64,000 bases of DNA from Diphasiastrum complanatum (lineage: Eukaryota > Streptophyta > Lycopodiopsida > Lycopodiales > Lycopodiaceae): NCBI GenBank assembly GCA_029204225.1, contig CM055111.1:11295999-11359998 (forward strand), written 5' to 3'. The notes under the pieces are model-generated. The model ran no database searches and was not told the DNA's origin. It saw only the letters and a list, made by a program, of their open reading frames with translations. A program made the position numbers and the translations under genes. Position 1 is the stretch's first letter, and every line of letters starts with the position of its first letter. This document shows positions 35,991-45,767 of this stretch, one piece after another.

Positions 35991-36363
35991 AGTTACAAGC
36001 TAAGATTCACTAGCTATGCTAGAAAGCAGGACTTTAGCTAGAAAGCAGGAAGAGAATGCTTAAGGAGGCTAAAGAGGAGCAATCATCATAAACTGAATAA
36101 AGGAATACAATGCTGCCCTACTTATAATCTCTTCTTGAATCAAACGGAGGATTCAAAAAAGGGAGGGAAAAGGATTTGGAGGGAAAATAGTGCGCCCTCC
36201 CAATAGGAGGACCCCCACTCCAAATCAATGTGACCGAGTCCTAAAAATATAACCAAATAGGGCCCAAGGCCAGTATATGAATAAAAAGGGCCCTTAGGCC
36301 TGCTTATGCATAATAACAATAAAAGAATGGACGTGGCGAATGTAATGAGCCAAGTCCATAACT
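35991..36363 (-). repeat. 3' LTR of G2 (373 bp)
   Basis: It matches 42159-42531. On the minus strand it begins AGTTATGGAC after a purine-rich TATAGGGAAG and ends TTGTAACT. TATA-like TATAAGTA is at 36119-36126. Confidence 0.9.
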
Positions 36364-36661
36364 CTTCCCTATAGAAAAACAAAGCCCTCCACCGGCTAGC
36401 AAGCATAATGACTATCTAAAACAATAATGTAAGCATGCTAAATACTGAAAAATCACGAACTAATGGAAATACTGATGGAGAGGACGTAAGTCGTCACAAC
36501 AGATACCCCAAAAGCATCATAACTGTGTAAAGCAAGTACTAAGCAAATACGACAATAAAGAATAGTCACAGCTAGCCGAATCATGAAGCAGAGGGAACAT
36601 CTACAATGACATCTGTAGTAGAGGAGAGAACTAAAGCCATGAGGGCTCGAGCCTGATCTGC

Positions 36662-37497
36662 CTATAATGGTGTATGATAAAACACATCAATAGGCTCCCA
36701 AGTGGCCTCCTCAAGAGGACGACCATCCCACTGTACTAAACACTGAACCTGCCTGCGACGTCGACTGTACTGAAGGCGAACCTGATGGATAGCGGCTGGC
36801 AAAAAAGGGAACAACTCTGGCTCTGTAGGAAATGTGAGATCGCGAGGAGCATCATCCTCAATGGTAGCTCGTAACAGGCTAAACATGAAAGATATCACAA
36901 GCTCGTGTAGAATCGGGCAATTGTAACCCATATGTAACAGGGTTGAGGCGATCCAAGATACAGTAAGGCCCATAATAGCGTGGTGCAAGCCTCTCAGTAG
37001 AAGCGTGACCCTGAACAAAGTGATGACGTGCAAAGCGTAACCAGAGGTAAACCATATCACCAATCTGAAACTCAACATGACGACGATGACGATCAACAGA
37101 AGTCTGATAGCGCTGCTGAACATGCTGTAAGTGAGTAGTAGCCCTAGCAATAAGCTCACGAGCATCGGATAAAAAAAAAGCAATGGTAACTGGTGTATCA
37201 TCAGGAGGAAGAGGCACCCCTGGAAAAAGTGGAGCATACCCATGAGCCAATAAGAAAGGTGAAACTCCAGTGCTAGTACTAACCGAGCTATTATAGCTAT
37301 ACTCTGCCAAACATAAATGCTGGTCCCAATCCTTCCCGGAAGGAGAAACAAAATGTCGAAGGTAATCCTGAAGGATCCGATTAAGGACCTCAGTCTACCC
37401 ATCAGCAGTAGAATGATAAGCAGTACCCATTAGAAGCTGTACATCCAAAATATGCATAAGCTCTGTCCAGAACGTAGATGTAAACTTACTATCCCAA
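36662..37497 (-). pseudogene. G2 integrase C-terminal half and chromodomain
   Basis: On the minus strand: WDSKFTSTFW (second catalytic Asp), then a stop replacing the codon before TEVLNRILQDYLRHF, then LAEYSYNSSVSTSTGVSPF, the helical HLQHVQQRYQTSVDRHRRHV, GDMVYLWLRFARHHF, LAPRYYGPYCIL. A shift near 36880 leads into the chromodomain (QVRLQYSRRRRQVQCLVQWD and EEATWEPIDVF). The chromodomain is thought to target chromatin carrying particular histone methylation. Confidence 0.88.
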
Positions 37498-37809
37498 TCA
37501 AATAGTACGTGGCATACCATGCAGGCGAAAAATATCTGATAGAAAAAGACGTGCGCACTGCTCAGCTGTAATAGTACTGCTGACCGGTATAAAGTGTGCC
37601 TGTTTCGAGAACCGATCTACCACCACCATACAAGAGTCATGACCACGGCGGGTATGAGGAAGACCAAGGATAAAGTCCATAGAAATATCTATCCACTGGC
37701 GATGAGGAATGGGCCAACTCTGGAGCAAACCAGCGGACTTAGCACGGGAGTATCTATTACGGGCACAAAAAGGACAATTATGAATAAGATGGGCTAGCTC
37801 AGACTTCAT
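37498..37809 (-). pseudogene. G2 integrase N-terminal part
   Basis: MKSELAHLIHNCPFCARNRY contains the C-x2-C half of the zinc-binding domain; QWIDISMDFILGLPHTRRGH holds the first catalytic Asp; VVVDRFSKQAHFIPV continues the core. The His pair lies upstream across a frame break at about 37810. Confidence 0.85.
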
Positions 37810-38783
37810 GGATGGCCAATAGAAATTGTCTTTAAGACGTGCATAAGACTTTTGAAAACAAAATGGCCACCAATAGGGGAAGCATGAGCATCAGACATCA
37901 ACTGAGGACGAATGGAAAGAGAACTGGGAATACATAAAGCACCATAGTGGTATAAACGATCATCAACAATAGTATAAACCTGGAACTTCCGAGAGGACGA
38001 AAGGGGACGAGTATGATAAACATCAGAAAAGTCAGAACAAGACAAATATGCGGCCGGTAAATCATCAAACCAAGAAGGAACTGAAGCAACAATACTATGT
38101 GACAATGCAGGAAGACGAGATAAAGCATCAGCGGCCGTGTTTGCCTTGCCTGGATGATACAAAATATCAAAATGAAAAGACTGTAAAAATTGTAACCAAC
38201 GATATTGATGATCACTAAGATCACGCTGAGAAAAAAGATAACGGAGAGATTGATGATCAGTAATAATATCAAAGGGAACACGATACAAATAATGACGCCA
38301 TTTCTTAAGAGCATGGATGACAGCAAGTAGCTCTTTTTCATGTATAGAGTAACGTTGCTCATAAGAGCGCAAATGACGAGACTCATAAGCAATAACACAC
38401 TCGGACTGACTGAGAAGAGCGCCTAAACCAATAGCACTAGTCTCAACAATAAAATGCTGATCAAACTGGGGAAGACACATAACAGTAGCAGAAACAATGG
38501 CATGATGTGAAGCATCAAAAGCAGTTTGACATTCAGAAGTCCAAACAAAGGCATGAGACTTCTTTAGTAACGAATGAAGCGGAGCAGCCACAGTGGCAAA
38601 ATACTTAACAGGACGACGAAGATGGGTTGCCATACCTAAAAACATACGAACGGAATGAACATCGGTTGGGATAGGCCAATTTTCAATAGCCTGAACTTTC
38701 CGAGGATCAAGACGAATACGTCCACCACAAATAAGAAAACCCAAAAATTTGATTTCAGCCACGACAAAAGAACATTTGGACAA
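37806..38783 (-). pseudogene. G2 end of RT and RNase H
   Basis: The frame covers the end of RT and its connection (EIKFLGFLICGGRIRLDPRK, NWPIPTDVHSVRMFLGMATH) and RNase H (FIVETSAIGLGALLSQ, SYEQRYSIHEKELLAVIHAL, IITDHQSLRYLFSQRDLSDH, PGKANTAADALSR). The first RNase H Asp of the usual TDAS motif reads ETS here, so activity is doubtful. It follows a frameshift near 38780. Confidence 0.88.
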
Positions 38784-38789
38784 TTTGGC

Positions 38790-40266
38790 GAATGCTAAAA
38801 AGATGTTTTACATGATCAGACAAAGAAGTACTAAAAACAAGAATGTCATCAAAATAAACTAAGACACAAACACCTAAAAGAGGACGTAAAATATTATTCA
38901 TAGCATTCTGAAATGTCGGTGGACCATTCTGAACACCAAACGGAAGAACACAAAATTCATACAAACCCAAATGAGTACGAAATGCAGTCTTATGCTCATC
39001 AGAAGGACGCATCCTAATTTGGTAGTATCCAGAACGTAGGTCAATTTTGGAAAAGATGGAAGAAGTGCCAAGTTGATCAAAAAGGTCATCCATGTGAGGT
39101 ATAGGATACTGATTACGGATAGTTAGCTTGTTTAAAGCACGATAGTCAATGCAAAGGCGTTTGGTTCCATCTTTTTTGGCAACAAGGAGGACAGGAGCAC
39201 CAAAAGGACTATGGCTAGGAACAATGAGGCCTTGACGTAAAAGGGAAGCAATTTGGAGCTGGACCTCATCACGTTCATCTTTAGACATACGATATGGAGC
39301 ACGAGAGGGTGGGGTAGCACTAGGAATAAGATCAATATGGTGGGTGACATCTCGTAATGGTGGCAGAGACGTAGGTTCTGAAAAGACCACAAAATACCGA
39401 TGCATTAAGTCAGAAATCACCTGAGGAAGAGGACCCATGGATGGAGCAGGAGGAGCAACAACTAATGTACTTTGAATGATAAAAAGAGCTGCACCCTGAG
39501 CCTTTGGCAGACTACGCATAAACTGCTTCGCGGTAACCAACTGATAGTCACCCTGGGAATTAATACCAGAAAGTAAATGATGCCGACCAGCATGTGTAAA
39601 AGACAATGTCTGCTGAGAAAGATCCACAACAACAGTACCAAGGGATGAAAACCAATCTGCACCAAGAATAATGTCATAGCGCTCCAGCGGAATAATATAG
39701 AAATCTGCCTGTCCAGAGAAGTCACCAATGCTATAGTCCAAGCCTTGAAACATCTGAGAGCTGATAAAGGTATGTGAGCTAGCAACCTCGACACTGAGAG
39801 GCTGTGTAGCAGAAATAAGTGTAGCACGAATCGTGGTGGAAATGTAACTGCTAATAAATGAGTGTGTACTGCCCGTATCCACCAAAGCAATATACTCTCG
39901 TCCCAAAATGCGAACACGTAACCGAATAGAACGAGGACCAAGACGCCCAGCCCAAGTAGCATAAGCAAGCTGCGCATGGCAAGCGGCAGAAGCAGGATCA
40001 TCAGGAAGCGGGTCAGCCGACTCATCAACAGAATGTGGGTCAGGAGTATCAAGAATCTGGATATAAACATCAGAATCATCAGGAGTAAGAGCCTCATGGT
40101 AAAAAACAGCGGTAGGAGGACCAGGAGACTGTTGGCAATCACGGGCGATATGATCTGGACTCTTACACCGATAACAGAGGTGCTTCTGCTGAATCTCAGC
40201 GAACTTTGCGGCTGAATAACGACGAACAAAGGTAGGGCGAGGGGGAACGGTAGTAGAAGAAGCCAA
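38790..40266 (-). pseudogene. G2 zinc knuckle, protease and reverse transcriptase
   Basis: In order on the minus strand: zinc knuckle [14 protein letters not shown] (about 40175-40134), aspartic protease [15 protein letters not shown] near 39890, and RT with [75 protein letters not shown] and the catalytic [12 protein letters not shown] (YFDD). This frame has no internal stop. It is out of frame with the Gag upstream by a shift near 40270. Confidence 0.92.
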
Positions 40267-40269
40267 AGT

Positions 40270-41207
40270 AGGAGAAGCAGTGGAAAGAGGGCGAGAAAAC
40301 GAGAAGAAGTGGACAACTCAGGATACTTATGCTGTAGGGTAGTAGCCAGGGAGATAGCATTTGAGAGAGTAGGAGGCCGAAAAGAGGAAACATCATATCG
40401 TAAGGAGCCTCTAAGACCAGCAATAAAACGTGAAATAAGCTTTGTAGGATGAAGATCAGTAAAAAGGTAAGAAAGCTTAGTAAACTGATCAATATAAGCA
40501 GTCAAATGACTAGTATGGCGAAGGCTACGAAACAGATCACGTTGGCGAACCAACCACTGTGGGTCAATCATAGCCATACGAAGATCATGCCGAAAAGTAG
40601 GCCATATATGTAATCCCTCACGAGTAGGCTCAAAGCGATAGACACGCCACCAAGTCTGAGCTCGACCATCTAAATGTAACGCAGCCAACTGCACTTTCTG
40701 GGTTTCAGTCTTGGGATACATAAGAAAATAGGTTTCTGACTTAGAGAACCAATTTTCCAAGATATTCCCATCAGATGAACCAGAATAAGTAGTAAGCTGG
40801 ATGCGATCACGAAAATCACGAGCAAAATGAGGCTCATGATTACCTGAAAAAGTAGAAGAAGGAAATCCTGGTGGTGCGGAGGGAAATCCAGGTGGTGGTA
40901 CAGAAGACCCAAAAGGAGACCCATAAGAACTAGCACTATATGAAGGGAGACCAAACGTACTACCAAAAGCACCTTCTGAAGATGGAGATGGAGCAGGAGC
41001 AGGCATACTCAAAATAGGAAATAAAGGTGCTTTACTGGGACGATGAAGAATGTCTGGGGGGGTGGTATCCCCTTGTGGTAGGATAGTCTCAAGGCTAGAA
41101 AGAATATGATGAATACGACTCTCAAGGTGATCCATGCGGGAATCAATATGTGTAAAACGATCATCTAAAGAGCTCTGCGGAGGGTCTTTAGATGAAGAAG
41201 TCGCCAT
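40270..41207 (-). pseudogene. G2 Gag
   Basis: The likely start is the ATG at 41207 (MATSSSKDPPQSSLDDRF) and not the earlier in-frame codon. A short coiled-coil-like stretch (HIDSRMDHLESRIHHILSSL) is followed by a Pro/Ser-rich segment and the retrotransposon Gag domain (NWFSKSETYFLMYPKTETQK, LDGRAQTWW, YIDQFTKLSYLF, LISRFIAGLRGSLRYDV). The frame then shifts near 40270, before the zinc knuckle. The shifted frame remains open to 39462, but it is meaningless. Confidence 0.88.
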
Positions 41208-41309
41208 AGGGACTAAGGAAGAGACAAAAACCTGAGGGAGAGGACGTTTGTCGTCACCCCAACTTAGTCTAACTTCCGAAATCACCAAAAATGGCACGTA
41301 AACAGTCAA

Positions 41310-42146
41310 TCAAGATGGATAATAATCAGAAAATGAGGGGCTGAGAAAGTAGAAGGTTCTAACAGAATGGAAAAATGGAAAGAGGAGGGTGTGAGGCAAC
41401 AAATATGAACAGGAAAAGGGGGCTTCAAAGAGCAGTATATGAGCAGAAAAGACAGCAAGTAGGTGCAAAAAGGAAGTGCAAAAAGGGCGCAAGCAATACC
41501 TGGGTGGGTGTTGATCCGTCGTTCACTCGGTAGTGCCAACAAAGAGAGGTAAAAGCTGAAGATAATAGGGCACTGGGCAGCAACTACAAAGATCCACAAT
41601 ATGCTGAAGAATAGGCTGAAAAAAGGTGCTGAAGTAAGGTGCCGAACAGCCTCCAATCAATAGCCGAAACGAACAGCAAGTCGGTGAAAAGGACCGCTGA
41701 AAATGAGACGGTAGTGGGGCGCTGGACAATAGCTACCAAATCTGCAAAAACAATGAAAATCTGCCCAAAAAATCGATGAAAGTGATGGGTTACCGCTAAA
41801 AATGAGATGGTAGTAGGGTGCTGGACAGCCTCCAATCAATATAAAAAATGGACAACAAATCGGTGACGGAAAGTGTCGAAAACGATGAGGTAGTAGGGCG
41901 CTGGGCAATAGCTACCAAATCTGCAAAAACAATGAAAATCTGCCGAAAAAATCGACGAAAGTGATGGGTTAGCAGGGCGCTGGACAGCCTCCACCAAAAC
42001 TGCAAAAAATGATGAAGAAATCGTCGAAAGTGATGGGCAGTAGGGTGCTGGACAGCCACCACCAATCTACAAAAATGACAGAGAAAAATCGATGAAAGTG
42101 ATGGGTGGTAGGGCGCTAGACAGCCTCCACCAATCTACAGGAAAGT
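41310..42146 (-). repeat. G2 leader with degenerate tandem repeats
   Basis: Between the primer site and gag, 41520-42140 consists of diverged units of roughly 60-130 bp. Each carries variants of GGCGCTGGACAGCCTCCACC (or CTGGGCAATAGCTACC), AATCTGCAAAAA and AAATCGATGAAAGTGATGGG. The apparent reading frames here are products of the repeats. Leader repeats might affect packaging or translation; this is inference. Confidence 0.75.
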
Positions 42147-42158
42147 GCTCTGATACCA
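42147..42158 (-). promoter_or_regulatory. Primer binding site of G2
   Basis: On the minus strand TGGTATCAGAGC follows the 5' LTR end TAACT without a spacer. Confidence 0.9.
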
Positions 42159-42531
42159 AGTTACAAGCTAAGATTCACTAGCTATGCTAGAAAGCAGGAC
42201 TTAAGCTAGAAAGCAGGAAGAGAATGCTTAAGGAGGCTAAAGAGGAGCAATCACCATAAACTGAATAAAGGAATACAATGCTGCCCTACTTATACCCTCT
42301 CCCTGAATCAAACAGAGGATTCAAAAAAGGGAGGGAAAAGGATTTGGAGGGAAAATAGTGCGCCCTCCCAATAGGAGGACCCCCACTCCAAATCAATGTG
42401 ACAAAGTCCTAAAAATATAACCAAATAGGGCCCAAGGCCAGTATATGAATAAAAAGGTCCCTTAGGCCTGCTTATGCATAATAACAATAAAAGAATGGAC
42501 GCGGCGAATGTAATGAGCCAAGTCCATAACT
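42159..42531 (-). repeat. 5' LTR of G2 (373 bp)
   Basis: Same length as the 3' LTR. TATA-like TATAAGTA lies at 42287-42294. It starts AGTTATGGAC on the minus strand and ends TTGTAACT. Confidence 0.9.
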
Positions 42532-42536
42532 TTTGT
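42532..42536. repeat. Target-site duplication of G2, right copy
   Basis: TTTGT, identical to 35986-35990. Confidence 0.85.
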
Positions 42537-45500
42537 GAATGTTAATGGTTGCTTTATATTTCAATTGATAGTGATTTTTGTGATTGAGTTCATAAAATGT
42601 ACCAAACCACTTTTTTTGGCCATGATTCATACCAAAATCTTTTTTTGAGAATCCTCTAATGTTGCTCCCTTCCATCTCCTCCATCATTGCCCCTCTCCAT
42701 TGCTTCCTCGTCCATCCACTCTTTGATCTCTCCTCTATCCCTCATTGCCTATCGTTGGGAAAATTGGCGGTTGATTAGAGAGCTCGGACACCATCTCAAG
42801 ATGAGGAGCGCTGATTTCAATAATTTTAGTTGTGTTGTTGAAAACTAAAGATGATCAAACCGTGAAATTAAATGTGGAAGCTGAAAAACCTCTAACATAT
42901 ATCAACAATAATGGAAGCTATGAAATTCATATGTAGGATCTTCTGTCAGCAATGAAACCAACTATTAGGCGTCATAGTCAACCATTTCTTCAAGTAATTT
43001 TAGGCGTTTGAGATAGCTGTGTTCTTGAAGATAGTCTAGAATTTGACCATAAATCAAGAACGTAAATGGAAGTAAATTACATTCACCAAGCAGAATGTAG
43101 TATGAAATACATTTGCACATTGAGAAAATTCACAAATTGTAAGCAATTGCTCCTTTGACTAAAAATGTGCAAATGTACAATGTGACGAGAACAAATGGCT
43201 ACTAGGTAGTCAGTTGGATCAATAGTGACATTCATGGGAAAGAGAAGACAGTCTATGACTGCTGCAGTGAATGCACTAATTTAGATCTATCATGAATGAG
43301 AACTTGGAGTTCTCTATGAGTCAAAGCTATGCGGATCCTACTGGTTTGCCTCCTTTGATATCTTTATCTCCCTCTCTTTGTGTACGAAATTGTGGCCGCT
43401 ATGTATGATATAGAGAGTCGATCAAAATTCATGATTACAAGATATATTTGAAGGTGATTAATGTTGTACTCAAATTGTACGTTTGTCTCTTGCAATTGTT
43501 GCATTGATTGATTGTGATTAGCCTTTAAAATTGTCACTAAGTTGTTGTAATAGGTCGTGAAAAGGTTGCGATCCTTCTTAAGCTTGTTTGCATGGAGATC
43601 ATGAATAAGTTTGGATTGGGACTGGATTAGGGCTGATTACGAGTTGACTCAAAGTTGGTCAAGATTTTAGAAGACCTTGAGTTGGATGCCACAAAGTGTG
43701 CAAAATTGACATCTTGACTCAAGATCAAGATTAGCAAGATACTCAAGATGGACACCAACAGCCATTGACAATGCCGAGCTGTAATCTTGACTCAAGATGA
43801 CTCGAGAATCAAGATCGAGATCAAGAGTTTGGGTGATGTGTGAACTCGAGTTGTCTTTGTAATGGAATTGTGAGTATTCTTGTAGAGTGCAGACCTTGAT
43901 TGTTGTTGAAAACATGAGTAAAACTGTTGAATGTTTCTGCTTGCTTTGTTCAAGATTGCATGTTAAAATTGTTGCTTTTATATCTTTGCACAAACCGTGG
44001 CATGCAATTGTGAATAGTTGCTTTGTCTATGAGACAATGTTTGGTAACGATGATTTAGTGGTTAAGCGGAAGCGAGGATCAATCAGGGTTTGGAGTGCAA
44101 TTAATCTCCAATACTTACTTCCACCTAACCTCAGCCCATCTTCACTTGAATTTACCCTCCTTGGCTCTTCTCAACCCCTCCTCCCCCAACTTGGTTGTTT
44201 TGCCGAATTCAGCCTATTTTTGCTTCTCAATCTTGTTCTACCAACCTTCTCAGTTGTCTCCCTAGTCCATAATTGCAAAATCTGCCCTCACTAATTGGCT
44301 ATCCAATCTTGTTTTTGGCTATTAGCCCTCTCCTATGCCTCCTACATTCTTTTTATACATTGTCTTGCCATTTCGTTTTCTAGTCTCCATTCTTGATTCT
44401 TTTTGGTTATCCTCTTATGAGCTTGCTGTCTAACTCATTGTTCAAATTTCCTTGCGTTTCAATTTGTCTTTTGATTGCACGATTCCAACTACCATATGTG
44501 CCTCTTGTGCTTCCTCTTTAAATGGTATTTAATCTCAATTGAATGTTCATACTTCTCAATTAACCAACATCAAGACATCCATTTATAATCTTAAAGCTCT
44601 GTTTTCCATGTTCATAGCAGCCCATAGAGACACCTCTAGCCAATCTACCGTGGCTCATATTGCTCCAATTTTGTCCCCTATTGTTTCACCTTGTGGGCAT
44701 CTTGCTTGTAATTTCAAGGACACTGTCACTTTTGATGTACTCGAGATCTTCAAACGACAACGAGTTACACAAATTGAGATTTTAGCCCGATTAGAAGGGT
44801 TTACGGATGTAACAGCAAATTGAGATGTAGCTTAGCTGGCATAGCATGTCTATCCATAGCAATTAGATGAGGTTGCTTTTGCTGAGGTAGTTGCTACTCC
44901 TATCATTATTGTGAGCCACGTGAGGTATTCTATTTTGGATGTGCTAAAGGTTAGAGTTGCTTCACATTGTGGCTATGCCTTTATTGATGGGTATTGCTTG
45001 CATTTGAAAACAGGCAGTCATTGATTGCTTCAAGTGGGTCCTCATTTGATAGCATTTGCTCAAGCCTCATAGAGATTATGAGTTCCTTCAAGAGAGAACT
45101 TAGAGAGCAGAGTTCTTGTAAGAGGGCCTGCAAGAATGCGCACTGTTGACTGTTCTTAATATCTTCATTGGAAAACCATAATCAACCGACAATCTGATGC
45201 TCTACTCTGCCCTTCTACACAATTCTCTGAGCCTTGAGTCCACAACTCATACGAATAAGAATGTAGTCTGTTTGCCGTTAATAGGCTTCCAACTTATATT
45301 CAAGAAATTATTGTACCTAAAGCCCTAGATACATCAGTTTTAATTTGAAGCTTTTTGTCATGTGTTCTGCTTGTTTTGGATAAGATAATTGTAAACTTTA
45401 GCTACCTGATATAAATTTAGTGGTTTTGAAAGACAAATCTGAAGCTTAAGCTACTAGACATAGTAAATTTTATTTTGCTGACGAGATTCATGGACAGCTA

Positions 45501-45757
45501 CAATAAATAGTCTAGGGAGAAATCTGGTTGGTTTTTTCCATCTGCTAGTAGTTTAATGTGTAAATAAGTAACGAAAATCTGAAGCCAGTACTAACTGCAC
45601 CAAAAGTTTCTTGCACCTTCCAGGTTCCCAATCATCTTGATTCATCTAAGTACCATTTGCACCTGCAATCAAAGAAAGTAGGCGGTTGTATCAGCTTTAA
45701 TATTGCAGATTCTATAGCATGCCTATGGCAATTCTTTTTGATATCTTCTTCCTGCCA
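42537..45757. other. Region upstream of the CPL gene, no coding frame recognised
   Basis: Frames at 43887-44291 and 44539-44820 are open, but I recognise no family. Two copies of the perfect palindrome ATCTTGACTCAAGAT lie at 43711-43725 and 43794-43808. The promoter and 5' untranslated exon of the downstream gene should lie in this stretch, but I cannot place the transcription start. Confidence 0.5.
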
Positions 45758-45767
45758 GGGTGACTAA

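Larger units (their letters stand above)
35991..42531 (-). mobile_element. Full-length Ty3/gypsy chromovirus G2
   Basis: The element is complete in structure: 373-bp LTRs at both ends, a primer site, leader, gag-pol and chromodomain on the minus strand, and a 5-bp duplication TTTGT. The LTRs differ at about 11 of 373 positions by eye (3%), so it is fairly young. Integrase follows RT and RNase H, as in gypsy. Coding capacity is broken by at least two frameshifts and one or more stops. The element ends are AGTTA/TAACT instead of TG/CA. G1 at the left end of the window is a deleted relative. Confidence 0.93.

Noticed and set aside
39462-40270. Hydrophobic continuation of the Gag frame on the minus strand
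   Set aside because: It is the shifted shadow of the true protease-containing frame, which carries the zinc knuckle and D-T-G motif.
41306-42065. Several minus-strand frames with similar repeated peptides before Gag
   Set aside because: They are produced by the leader tandem repeats, overlap in different frames, and have no counterpart in gypsy proteins.
35988-42523. TG...CA boundaries for G2
   Set aside because: TG at 35988 is outside the sequence shared by the two LTRs, and would destroy both the TTTGT duplication and the adjacent primer site.
44539-44823. 94-codon frame upstream of the CPL gene
   Set aside because: No recognisable motif, and no splice connection to the gene could be found.
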